A stretch of 64,000 bases of DNA, from positions 30,757,001 to 30,821,000 of the forward strand of contig NC_072807.1 of assembly GCF_028583425.1 (NCBI RefSeq), written 5' to 3'. The translations under genes and the position numbers were made by a program. Every line of letters starts with the position of its first letter. Positions within the stretch are counted from its first letter, which is position 1. The DNA comes from Eublepharis macularius (lineage: Eukaryota > Chordata > Lepidosauria > Squamata > Eublepharidae). The notes below the pieces were generated by a model that made no database searches, was not told the DNA's origin, and saw only the letters and a list, made by a program, of their open reading frames with translations. Positions 41,401 to 53,400 of the stretch are shown in pieces.

Positions 41401-44400
41401 CATCTGCAGCTGAAGAACTGGGCTACAGCCCACAGACATTTATGTTTACTTTACGGAGTCCCTAGACTCCATCCTAATTTTTCGGCCACAGACCAACATG
41501 GTCATCTGTCTCAAATTATTTATTGTAGTGCATGTAGATGAAGTAGGTAAAGGTAACGGTAGTCCCCTGTGCAAGCACTGAGTCATTACTGACCCATGGG
41601 AGGATGTCACATGTCACAATGTTTTCTTGGCAGACTTTTTGTTCTGGGGTGGTTTGCCATTGCCTTCCCCAGTCATCTACACTTTACCCCCAGGAAACTG
41701 AGTACTCATTTTACCGACCTCGGAAGGATGGAAGGCTGAGTCAGCCTTGAGCCAGCTATCTGAACCCGGCTTCCGCCAGGATCAAACTCTGGTTGTGAGC
41801 AGAGCTTGGGCGGCAGTACTGTAGCTTACTACTCTGTGTCATGGGTCTCCTAGGTAGATGAAGTATTTGCAGTTTAATTGCAGAGACATGCCTTTTTTAG
41901 CCTTTTAAAATGGAGGGGTAGCAAAATGCTTTTTGCAGCAGTGGTTCTGTTTGGACAAATAAATCTTACCTGGGAAGCCTGCGATAAATGGTGCACAGGG
42001 CTGTAGCTTAAAGCAGAAATCCAGCTTTTAAGCTTTGCTCTCAATACAGTGCATTTTAGGAACTACATTTTTAAAGAAGTGCCATTCCTGTTTCCTCAAA
42101 ATAAATTAATTTTTGATTTAGAGTTGAATAATGTAAAGCTTCTGCCTGCAAGTCAGATTATCGCTTAAGCTGGCAAATGTTACATTTGGAAAATCTCATT
42201 GGTTTGCAAAACAGGAAGGCCCTTTGTTTACTGCTGTTCCAAGGAAAGTTTTCTTAGCTTTGCTCCAAACATAATGCATGCAATCTTCCAAACAAACAAA
42301 AAACATGAACACGGCAGTCCTCTTCTTAAACTTTTTAGGCAGTCCTAAAGTTACTTTATCTTAACATTATTGTCTGTGTACTAATAATGGGCCCCTGATA
42401 GGCTGTTAAACTTGCACACAAGACACTCATCTGGATTTTTTTTTAATTCACTCAAGGCCTTTGGTGTTATGTAAACAGTGAAGTAATTCCATCCATCTAG
42501 AGGTCTAGAAATCAGGTCAGCGAGGGAGGTAAGGACTGACGAGCCTCTTAACATTCACTAAAGTATATGACCAACCTGCTGTTTGGGTCACTCTCTTCAA
42601 AGCATAAGTTCCTACCACATTTCTAACAACGTGGTTGGTGTAAAACCATCAGGTATGCGGTGGACAAAGCTTTGTTGCAACCTAAGATGCATTTTAACTT
42701 ATCTTTCAAGATCTCAGCTAGTTCCTAAACTTTGCTTCTCTGTGACCTCTTGTACCCCTGCTTGATCAGTACACTTGCACCTGCACAAATTTGCAGACTA
42801 GCACAGGGTTATAAGCACCACTCAGAATGTCTAAACCATGTGGCCAGAAGTTAGTTCGGCCATAGATGCACATTCATGCAGTTTGTCCATTCATTTACAT
42901 CCAGACAAAATTGTCTTCCATTTTGCTGCATGTACGTTTCTCGCAGTTGTCACCATATACGTAAAAAGTTCACCATGTACTTTTGTAATATTACTCGGTA
43001 AGATGTTTAATAACATTTTTAGGATTCAGCTCAAGTGAAGCTTTAATACCTTTTGCAGCTCTTCATGAATTTTTATCCAGTATCATCTCGTCTTCTTGCA
43101 TGTCCACCACGTATGATAGAATGTAGCATCTCTGCATTGACATTCCAGCACTGTCCACTATAGCCTTTATTGGTTCTTACAGTGTCTTTAGGGGTAATAT
43201 ACCATCTGAAGAACATTTTGTACCAATTCTCTCTTAGCATTTGACGATCTATAAAGTTGAGCCTGTTGTCAAAAAAAAAAGTAAACTTTTGCACTGCGAA
43301 GAACATGCCAGTATCCATCTTGCTTCTTGTGGTCAAAACCGAGATGTCTAGGAAGCTCTCCATTACATTTCAATGTAACTACGAATTTATCATCTGCTAT
43401 TGCATGAATGAAACCCTTTGGAGAGACTTTACACCAACACCCAAATATAAGTCCTTGAATTTTGCCATCTTTGAGCAGTAACAGTCACCTTGGCTTTCCC
43501 CCTTTCTTCCCCAGCTTTTTAAAAATCTTTGCAAAGCATTCAGAAAGCTACTTACTTGCACTATATATTGTATATTGCTTGTGAGCTCTGCCAAGGTAAG
43601 CCTGCAGCAGAAGAGGGTCAGCTAGTGTTAAAACACCCTGGAAAGTGAGTCCCTAAAGGTTGCTTGCACAGATGTGCCAATGTTCATAATTTGTAGCCGG
43701 GGTGGGGGGGAGGTTCTTTTGCCTTGAGGAAATTCTTACAGCATAGCACCGGACAAGTGGCTATTTACAGTTGTATGTTAAAATACACTTATGCCCTGTA
43801 ACGGGATGAATGTTATGACTGTTGCAAGCTAAAAAATGAAACTAGGCAATTGGATGGTATCTTGAAGAGAATCGGGGATATTGTAAGACAGACTTGAGAT
43901 GTTCTTAAGGCTTTCTCTTTTGGGGTGGGGGTTCAGGTGACTAGATTTTATAAGGGAGAGGATGGTTCGTGTCTGTTGTTTGAAGAGGTGGCTTATTGCC
44001 ACTACTGTGTGTGTGTGTTTTTCTGTAGCTAGCTCTTGTGCAAGGTGTTGTATCCCAGAAGGACTTTCTGAGCACCTGCTTGTGCCACTTGAAACTAGCG
44101 ATGAAGCTCCCTTGAAATCTGTGCTTGATTTTCCATTTCTGTTGGGCTGCTTTGTCTGTGCCAAGTACAATTTCTCCTGAAGGCTTCCTCCCCTCCACCC
44201 CCTCCAGTTAATATGACATGAGCAATCTTTGAGTCAGGCTTTTAATTTACCAGTTCTTACTGACCCAGTTATCCAAGCCTTGCTTGCTATTAGGAGGTTT
44301 GGAATTGGTCCCTCTTGTTTAATGGTAGGAAAGATCTTTAATGAAGCAGCATTTATGCTTTTTCCCTAATTGGGCCAATATATCAGACAAGTTAACTACC

Positions 44401-47400
44401 ATTTGGGTTAAATCCATCTGGCCATATATCCAAGTGTAGCGTAACTTGATTTTTGCTCTCATCCGGGTTACTATTTTAGAGTGCGGGTTTTTATTTTAAA
44501 GATCTGAATAAATGTCTCGTGATCGTTCTCTGAGGGTTTTTTTTTTCATTCTGATATCCCTGAGAGAGAGGTTGACTGGAATGGGACATAAAAATGGCTA
44601 CATGAATGCCAGGAGAGCAGAGTGAAATATGAGAGGCATTTCTTTTCAGGGAGCTGAAGATGTACTGGGAAAGCCAGTTGCTGCTCATAATATATGCACA
44701 TTTCTACAGTATTGCTATAATCTCTGGAGAGCCAGTTTAAAAGCTGTAGGGTCAGTCACGGCTCTCTCAGAGCTCTCTCAGCCAACCACCTCACAGGGGC
44801 ACTGTTAATAGAGATACTATTATCTTGAGGATAATAGTGACACACTTTGTAAACCACGTTAACTTGTCCTGAAGGGCGGTATAGAAATCGAATGTTGTTG
44901 TTGTCTAGTGAGGTTTTTTTAGAAATGGAAATCTTGTTTAACTGGAAATGGTAGCAAGAGAGAAGAAAACCATGTGCATGACCCACTGATAATGCTCTGC
45001 AGCAGCCAGCTTGATCAGAGATTGCAGGACGTGGCGGAGGACCATGTCTGCCACCAGGACTCCTCAATTCTGAAAACAATTTTTCCATCTCTGTTCTTTG
45101 AGTGAGATAAACAGCTGGTATTGTGTAGTGGTTAGAGTGTCAGACTACGGTTTGTGTGAGAGAGCCAGGTTCAAATCGCCACTCGGCCATGGATGACCTT
45201 GGGCCAGTCACACACACACATCCTAACCTACCTCACAGGGTTGTTACGAGTATAAAATGGAGGAGAGGATAATATCTGCTGCTTTGGGACCTCGTTAGAG
45301 ACAAAGGCATGGTATAAATGAAGTAAATAAATAAATAATCCCTTGAATCGGTATTCACAAGGTTCTGTCATTCCCCCAGAGAGATAAAGGGACGTTCTCC
45401 TGTGCTTTTGCAAAGATGAATATGCCGTGTAGGTGGCAGGAAGCTTTGCCACTTAGCGTAAATATATGATTCAAGGTGAAATACATATTGCTGAATAAAC
45501 AGTACTTCCACCCAAGTTTGCAACATTCATGTGTGTGCCTCCTCCTTACTGGGCATGCCCAGAACGGGGTGAATTCTGCTGTCATTCCCGGAAATGCAGA
45601 ATGTACTGAATTGCGCAGAATACAGTCCCCTGAAAGTTTTAATTTTCCATGATTTTAAAATTCCCAAGCTTTATCTGAAAGGGTTTGGGTTGGGCCTGGC
45701 AACATTCTGGAAGGAGGGGGGGGCAGGATTTTCAGCAATGAGGGGGTAGGGCTTCAGTGCTGCATGCAGCTCATTTCCCCCATGACTAGCTTAAAGGTGC
45801 CAGATTCTACAAAATGAGCAAATACGTTTGGTTGACATAATGTATACCAGTCGCAGAATCTGGCCTTTCTTGATGCGGAATTGCCCTTCCTTGAGCTGAT
45901 GGGGCATCTGCATAAGTACATGTGCTTACGTACTGATTTAGTCACAGCCGTGACTATCTGGCCCTCTGAGGCTCTTTATAGGACTAGGCGCTGCAAGAAT
46001 GAACTGCCTTCCATGGGGAGAAGGGATCTTGATTTTTACTGCTACACTTGATTATTCAGACATCCTTCTCAATGATAATGCCGTATTGTTGACTGGAGAA
46101 AACAAGCACATCTGCCAGCTGTATTGGGGAGGCCGGAGAGGGATGGCAGAGAATGCCATGCCAAGCGTTTTGCCACACTGTTCTCCACCCAGGCACCAGC
46201 ACAAAAGCAGAGCGCTGCTGCTTTAGTTAACTGTTCCGGTGAATATGGTCAATGCAGACAAGCCAGCTTTATATACATGCGCTTAGTAGCCGACACCTTC
46301 AGTACAGCTGCTTTGGATCGGCCCAGGCAGGAAGATTAACTTCAGCAAGCGACCACTGCCTGTTCTGAATCAGCTGTTTAGCTTCTAAGCACTGATTTGG
46401 ATGCATGCAGTCGTTTTACTTTGCACCAGTATGAGTAATGGTTGCTGTTCAGGGATACACATGCATTAGGCTCCAGAGTGGGAAGCAAATACTGTCAGCA
46501 TGCAAAGACTCCTTTTGTCCAGCTGGAACATGTTGAAGTGCAGTTTTCCTCTTGGTACGCGCCTGCCTTTAACATAGAAGTCCTGGGAACTGGTTTGGGT
46601 AGTTCTCTGACAGAAGTGAGCCTTTCTGTAGCATGAAACCTCACTCCTGTTGTGGAAGCTTGAGGAATTTGAAGGTTTCGACTCGTTTGTACATGTGACA
46701 TGCAATAGAGAGTCTTGGGATATCTTAAAAACTGCCTTATTTTGTTGTGGCATTAAGTTTTTGTGAGCCAGGTGCCCACTTCATTTCATGCATGAAATGT
46801 TATCTTCAGTTGGCTGATACTGTGTTAATTCCTGGCCTCTCTTTGCCAATGGCTTTGACCTAGTGAATGTTTCATTTTAATGTATATACAGCCAATCCTA
46901 AACCTTTAATGTTTCCCACAAGACTATCACAGCGTGGTGTAGTGGATAGTCAGGCTAGAATCTGGGCGATCCAAGGTTTGAACCTGCCCTGTGCAACTGT
47001 AAATCCCCACTCTGACGAGCTTTGGCTCCAGAAAGCTTACACCCTGAAAATCTTGTTGGCTTTCAGAGTGCAACTGGACTCGAATCTTGCTGTTCTACTG
47101 CACCCACCCACCTGAAACCCACTCTGCCAGGGAAGCATGCTGGGTGATCTGGAGCCAGTCATACACACTCAGCTTCACCTATTTCACAGGGTTGTTTTGA
47201 GGATAAAATGAAGGAGAGAAGCCAATGGGGAGAAAGGCCAGATGTAAATGAAGTAAATAAACATCTTTGAACTTGCAGATTAGACATGGATGTGGAAGAG
47301 GAAGAAATGCTGTTTATAATTCCAGTGACTTTACCATGTCAAAACCGTAAGAAGCAGGGGGCTGATCGTATTAGTGACGACAGCAGCTTCTTTGGGCTCG

Positions 47401-50400
47401 AGAAGCAAAGCACAAGTAGTTCCATAGAAGGGTGCAGGAACAGATTTATTCAACAAAGAATCCAATGTATTTCAGACCTTGAAGAAAGAGTGCTCCACGC
47501 TTGTATTTTCTGGATTTTTGTTTCAAGATTGTGTGCTTCTAAATGTACAGAATTCCCCCAGTGAAGGGCACCAGTGGCAAGAATTGCATTGGATTCTTTT
47601 TTGAATAAATTTGTGTCTGCTCGCTACTGTGCCCTCTCTCTCTCTCTTGTGCTGCGTAATCTATTTTGAGAGTTTCCATTTTGTTGGACCCCATCATAAG
47701 CAGTGGTAAAATTGCTGTCTTCACAGAGGCAAATTGTGCACCTCTGTTGCGTGGGAGAGGTACAAGCTGTCTGCATCTTTTCACAGAAGCCCTGCAAGCA
47801 AGCCCCGACAGGCTTCTTTTCATTTGCGCTCTCTCTGGGATTGGAAAAAGGCCCACATGGAGAAGCGCACATGATCCCTTAAGGGTGGTGGCACTAACAT
47901 TTTTAAAAAATACTATGACTGCTTTGAAGAACCATACATCCCCAGCCATTCCCTTTCCAAAAACATGAAACCTAACTCTGCCCCTTGAAGAATCTGCCGC
48001 TCTATTTCTAGATGTTTATTGAAAAACGTGTGCTCATCGGCTCATGTCTCCAGTCGCCTGGGCCTCCTGCCAGCAGAGGAGTTGGTTGTGTGCCCTCCCT
48101 GTCGCAGCAGGATTCTCTCTCCCTTCCTTTTGTTTCCTGGTGTCTGAGGGCTGCCTGCTCAAAATGAATGGTGCACAAGCTGTGCTAGAGTCTTAGCAGA
48201 CCTGGCCTGTGTGGAGTCTTAGCAGAGACGCCTGCCGGGGCTCCCAAGTCTAACTGTGCATCTCCCCTTCTTCTTTTTGCAGTAGTATTTTGCCTTTGAG
48301 TAACTGCCCTCAACTCCAGTGCTGCAGGCACATCGTCCCAGGGCCTCTGTGGTGCTCCTGATGCCCCTCACCCACTGTCGAAGATCCCCGGTGGGCGAGG
48401 GGGTAGCAGGGATCCTTCTCCCTCAGCTTTGATATATAAGGTGAGCCTCATTTTATATAACTGCAGACAGAGGGATCGGGGAGGCTGGATGCTAAATTGC
48501 TTTACAGTGGGAGATGAGCCTTATAAGAGTCTCAAGGAACCCAACGGATACTTCCTCGCTTGAAAACACTGTCGCTCTTCACACTGTGCTGGTCAAGCCT
48601 GTTACTTCTGCACCTCTCTCTGCACATTGTGAAATCCTTGTGTTTGTTGGAAAGTAATGGGGGGAGGGTCTCCATTGCACATGCAACAGGCGTTTTGTGC
48701 CTCCCAGATGCCCACTAGATCTTTTCTGTTTGTGACCACAGCTTGCAAGGAAAAGCAGCTTCAGACTTCCCCCTCCACACCGTTTACATGTCCTCAGACT
48801 GCCCCATGGAGCCACTATTAGTTGCATTGTAAAGATCACTTTATGTAAGCTTCACAACGGAGCCACTAGATGCTCTATGGGGCAGTTTGAGGATGTGAAG
48901 ACAGCATGTGGGGGGTGGGGCTGCTCCAGCTGCTTTTCCCTGTGTGCCATGGTGGCAAACAGAAAAGAGCTGGTGTGCATCTGAGACGCACGAAACTCCC
49001 ATTGCATGTGTGATATAAAATCCTTGGGTTGTTTCCCCACAAAACACAAGGAGTTTGTAATGTGTAGATAGACCCTGACGCTGACTAATTTTCAGTGTGG
49101 CTGTCAGGTACCTTTAGAAATGAGGGACGTCTGGGGCCCTTTTCAGCACCTCGGAGTGTTTACACTATGCTTGTTTTTGTTAGGCTGCAGCTAGGAAGTA
49201 GCAGTGGCATGGCTCTCTACAGCAAGTTAGTTGATGCTGGCTCGGAGTGCACATAACGACGTCCCATCCCTCTGGATTGCTCTCAGCAATCACCTGACTG
49301 CAATTCTCCCCCAGGGTTCTATGTTTCCATAACACTTATATAGCTACTGTTTGACTCACAGAACAAGGGGTATCTTGCTGTTGAAGTGGGGATAGATTGG
49401 CTGCTTCCACACACATTGGATAATGCACTTTTGATATAAGTTTGTGATTGTTTGCAACTGGATTTTCCTGTGTGAAACAGGAAAATCCAGTTGCACACAA
49501 CCACTAATGTGCATCGAAAGTGCATTATCCAATGTGTGTGGAAGCAGCCATTGATTGGTTCCTTTCCAGTGCTACATAATCAGTATTGGCAATGTTTCGT
49601 GACTAATTCCCTTGCAGAAGTGCGTAATTTGGACTTTTGTTAAAATAGACTTGTACAATGGGATTTTTTTACTGAGATTCTCTCTCAAAATATTCAGTTT
49701 TTTAAAGGTTTGGCACTGGACCACATTCTGGATCCAGTCAAGATACTTGGCTGAATTTGTGAGACTGCTGGTCATCACAGCATTGCAATTCATACTTCCC
49801 AAGTTAACCAGAATGCTGTTGGATCCCCTGCAATGGACCAGAGCACAGTTCCGCCTGCATAATTCTGACTGTGTCATACAACAGGTTTTCCTGGACCATT
49901 TCTACTGGTTGGGACAGAACAGGTTTGCGTCTGTAAAAACTGTTGCTAGACACAGCCAAAATGGTTTAATTTTAGACAACCAACCTGAAATTGTGGAGAT
50001 AAAATTTCAGAGCATGGCAGCAATTTGAAATGCCCGGAACTGTTCGAGAAGATGTGTCTGACTCAGTCTGAAACAAACACTGAAATCCTAAGAAGAGCTA
50101 CTCCAGTCTAAGCCCATTGATTTCAATGGGCTTAGACTGGGGTAACTCTTCTTAGGATTGCACTGTAAGAGAACTTTCTAGTTGAACTGGAACATTGGCA
50201 GTATCAGTTCTGTTAAAAAGCAAAGGGAGGGGTATTAATATTTTAATAAATATAAGCAGTAATAGGTAGTAGCTAGCCTTGCAATAAAACACACTATTGA
50301 AAAATGCTCATCTTAGTGACCCTCCCTTCAATATTACACTTATTTTTGGTTTTTTTGCTCAATAAAACACAAAGGATGAAAAGCTCACTGTTAACCAAGA

Positions 50401-53400
50401 TCTTCCAGTGCATGATGGGAAACCACACATTGTTCACTTCCAGTACAAAGTGACAGAAGGCAAGACCTCTTCCTGGGATGCGGTGGTATCCAATCAGAGT
50501 CTTTTTGTGGAAATCCCTGATGGTTTATTAGCTGATGGGAGTAAAGAAGGGTAAGAGTCTTAAGCTAACTTGGTTAATAAACTGTGGAGGTTTGTGTGTG
50601 TATGTATGCATGTGTGTGCACATGCACACACTAGTAGCTATCATGGAAATGACTGTTAGGATGAAGAGAGTGAGTTTTGTGTAAATTGATGGGAGAGCAG
50701 ATCAAACCTTCTTATGGAGGTTTAGGGCACTATATGCCCACTTTAAAATGCCTTCAACATTTTCAAGTCAATACTCCCCCCCCCTTCAGCTGACGGTTTC
50801 AGCTCTGCCTCTGAAGCCTGACATTGGCTTGTTTTCCCCCTCCTGGCAGTCTTCTATCTCCATTTTAACTTTTAAGGAAACTTAACCCCACCCCCCTTCC
50901 CCATAGCATGGGGATTTGAGGTCATAGCATGTCAGAAGGGACCCACTTTACTGATATATAGGTCGTTTGATGTCCAAAAAAAGGTACTCCTGATTTGGGG
51001 ACTAAACCAGCCTTTGTAGTTCCTCGTGTTCCACCTCATTTATCTCTTCCTTGTAACACTTTTTTTTTTTTGGCATGTGATTGTACTTCTATCTTGAGAT
51101 AAGTACAATTGCATAACTGATTATTTTTAGCTCCCTAAAATAAGCTTGGTAGAGGTTATCATGGAAATGGTCACTATCATATTAACTAAATCTGCTGCTC
51201 TTCTCCAATCTTATGGGCCACCATTCAGTTAGGTCTTGATTAAAGGTGCAGTTTGCCAAGCTTGCAGCAAGAGACCCTTGACTGGACAGAGTGGCTGGGC
51301 TGAAGCCACCTAAGTCCTGCCATTTGGCATGTTTGAGGACCTAGTTCAGAAACTGGGGTGAAGCTGATGTAGAATTAACTCACTGTGGGGGTGTGCCTTT
51401 CTTTCGCCCTATCATTGTGATGGGGAGGCATTTGTCAGGCATTCTCTCTTCTCTTTGCTCTCCCTCTCCTTAGAAACTTCATCCTAAATAGGAGACTAAT
51501 ACAAGACTAAACATTCTTAGAAAGCTTTGTTTGGAAACCATGTCAATCCTGTAGCAAGGTGGTGTGTTTCTAGACCTCACACCTGCACAAAACGTTTGTC
51601 CAGAGTTAGGATGCATGTTGGTCTGGTCATAAGGAAGGCAGGGCCACTGTAAGATGGTCACTTCATAAGGTATCCTTGCTCCCTTCCCCTCAACCTCCAG
51701 TGCCAGGCACTAAGCCAGGAAGCCCTCAGAGCAGTGGCTGAAGGGTGCAGAGCTGTCTGCGTGGTTGATGCCCCTGTGGAACTTGACCCTGGGCAGGAAC
51801 CGAGTTCTTGTCAGATAGGAGACTTTCCACTCGAGAGCTCTTCCAGCTGCAATTAATTCCCCTCCAGGCAGGTGAAGTGGCAAATTGAAGGACTTGGTGG
51901 CAGTTCAGGTACTCAGATGTAGCAGAGCCCACAGTCTTCACCAGTATGGGGACTAATCTTTAATCCAAAACTTCATCATGGGACTGGTATTTTTAATTCC
52001 CTCCCCACCAATACTCTGCTGCTTTGTTCATGCACCCCAGGTAGGATTTTACGCTTGCTGCCACTGCAAAAATAATAGAGGAGTCGTTTTAGATTTGACC
52101 CTAGCCTTCCACACACACCCTTTGCACACCTGCTTCTTCCTTTATCATCAATTGCAAAGAACAGAAGCGGAGACGGTTCCAACCCATTCCCTGAGGACCA
52201 ATGCACTGTGCTTAAGGATCGAACCAGCAGGTAGCCTGCCACCATCTGATGCCCTTTTTTCTCCCCCCCTCCTGGCAGATTATTAGCACTGTTGGAATTT
52301 GCTGAAGAAAAAATGAAAGCAAGTTATGTCTTCATTTGCTTCCGCAAAAGCAGAGAAGACAGAGGTGAGTGATGTGGCCCTTTAATCCTGCTCTTGCCCT
52401 CTGCAGTCAGCTTCCCCAGCTTGGAAAGGCATGCTCTCTGTAGTAAATCCTGACACTGGGTTGGAGAACTTTGGATGTTTGTATTTTTCTTGGGAAAGTA
52501 GGAAACTTTAATCATAATGGCAGTTGAAGTGGATAGTATTTCTGAATGGAATGCAGGAGCACCAAATTAGTTGCAGTAATACAAGAGATTCCCTTTGATT
52601 GAAATGGGCAAGGAAGCTCCACTTTTGGCATTTTGCACTGACTGGTGTGGTGCTTGCTGGCTGGATGCCCAGGTACTCTTTGGCTTGAAGGAAGGAAGGA
52701 AGGAAGGAGATATCAGACTAGGGTCTTGCTGCTTCTACCTTCTCCCAAAATTTAGGATAACATATTAAATGATTAAAGCATGGAAATTTAATTTCAAGCA
52801 TATAAAGCTGCAAATTCGATGACAAAGTTTGTTCGTTAAGAGAAACAGGAAATTGTTTTTCTGGGAGTTTTTTCTTTAAAACCAACCAACCACCTCTTAA
52901 TTCCTCGGGGTTCTAGGCTGAGCCTTCAGTAGTCTAACTCACCTGTAAATAGTTTGATGGCATGTCTTTAATCTGATAACTGTTGCGGGCAGCTCCCAAC
53001 AGGCTTCAGGATGTTGATCTTCTTGGGCTGGGGGCTGCATGCGACCACCGATTATGTCATCTGCCACACAGCCCCATTTTCAGTCTCATTTGAAGTGAGA
53101 TTTGGGATCTTACTACTTAAGGGGTGACAGCTTGGTGCCACTGTCACCCTCTGAACAAGGCAGCTTCTTCCTGGCATGCTGTGATGGCACCACATCCTTG
53201 TTCGGTGGGGTGGCTGGTGCTAGAAGCCATTGATGTCTTAACTAGATTGCAGCAAAACTCTAGGGAGCGAGGAGCGGTGTGACGTTAGATGCAAACAAAA
53301 GCTCTAGGGACCAGACCGCTTCCACAACGCATGTTGCTAGAGCACAGTTCAGCAGGCCTTAACCGGTAGCTGTACTGGCAGATTTTGCATTGGAGGTGTC

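Larger units (their letters stand above)
38456..48282 (+). other. OAZ2: OAZ2 intron 1 (9.8 kb)
   Basis: It runs from donor GTACCC to acceptor CTTTTTGCAG. It holds the tail of the CpG island (to about 38720), the palindromic unit at 39878-40090, a SINE at 41547, an old L1 piece near 43.1 kb and SINEs at 44.7, 45.1 and 46.9 kb. The stretch 40106-41330 and the stretch 41860-43060 show no repeat I recognise and no exon. Near 39300-39520 there are worn arms of the 'ccactagccctttaaagac' repeat. A G run lies at 40201-40213. Confidence 0.8.
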
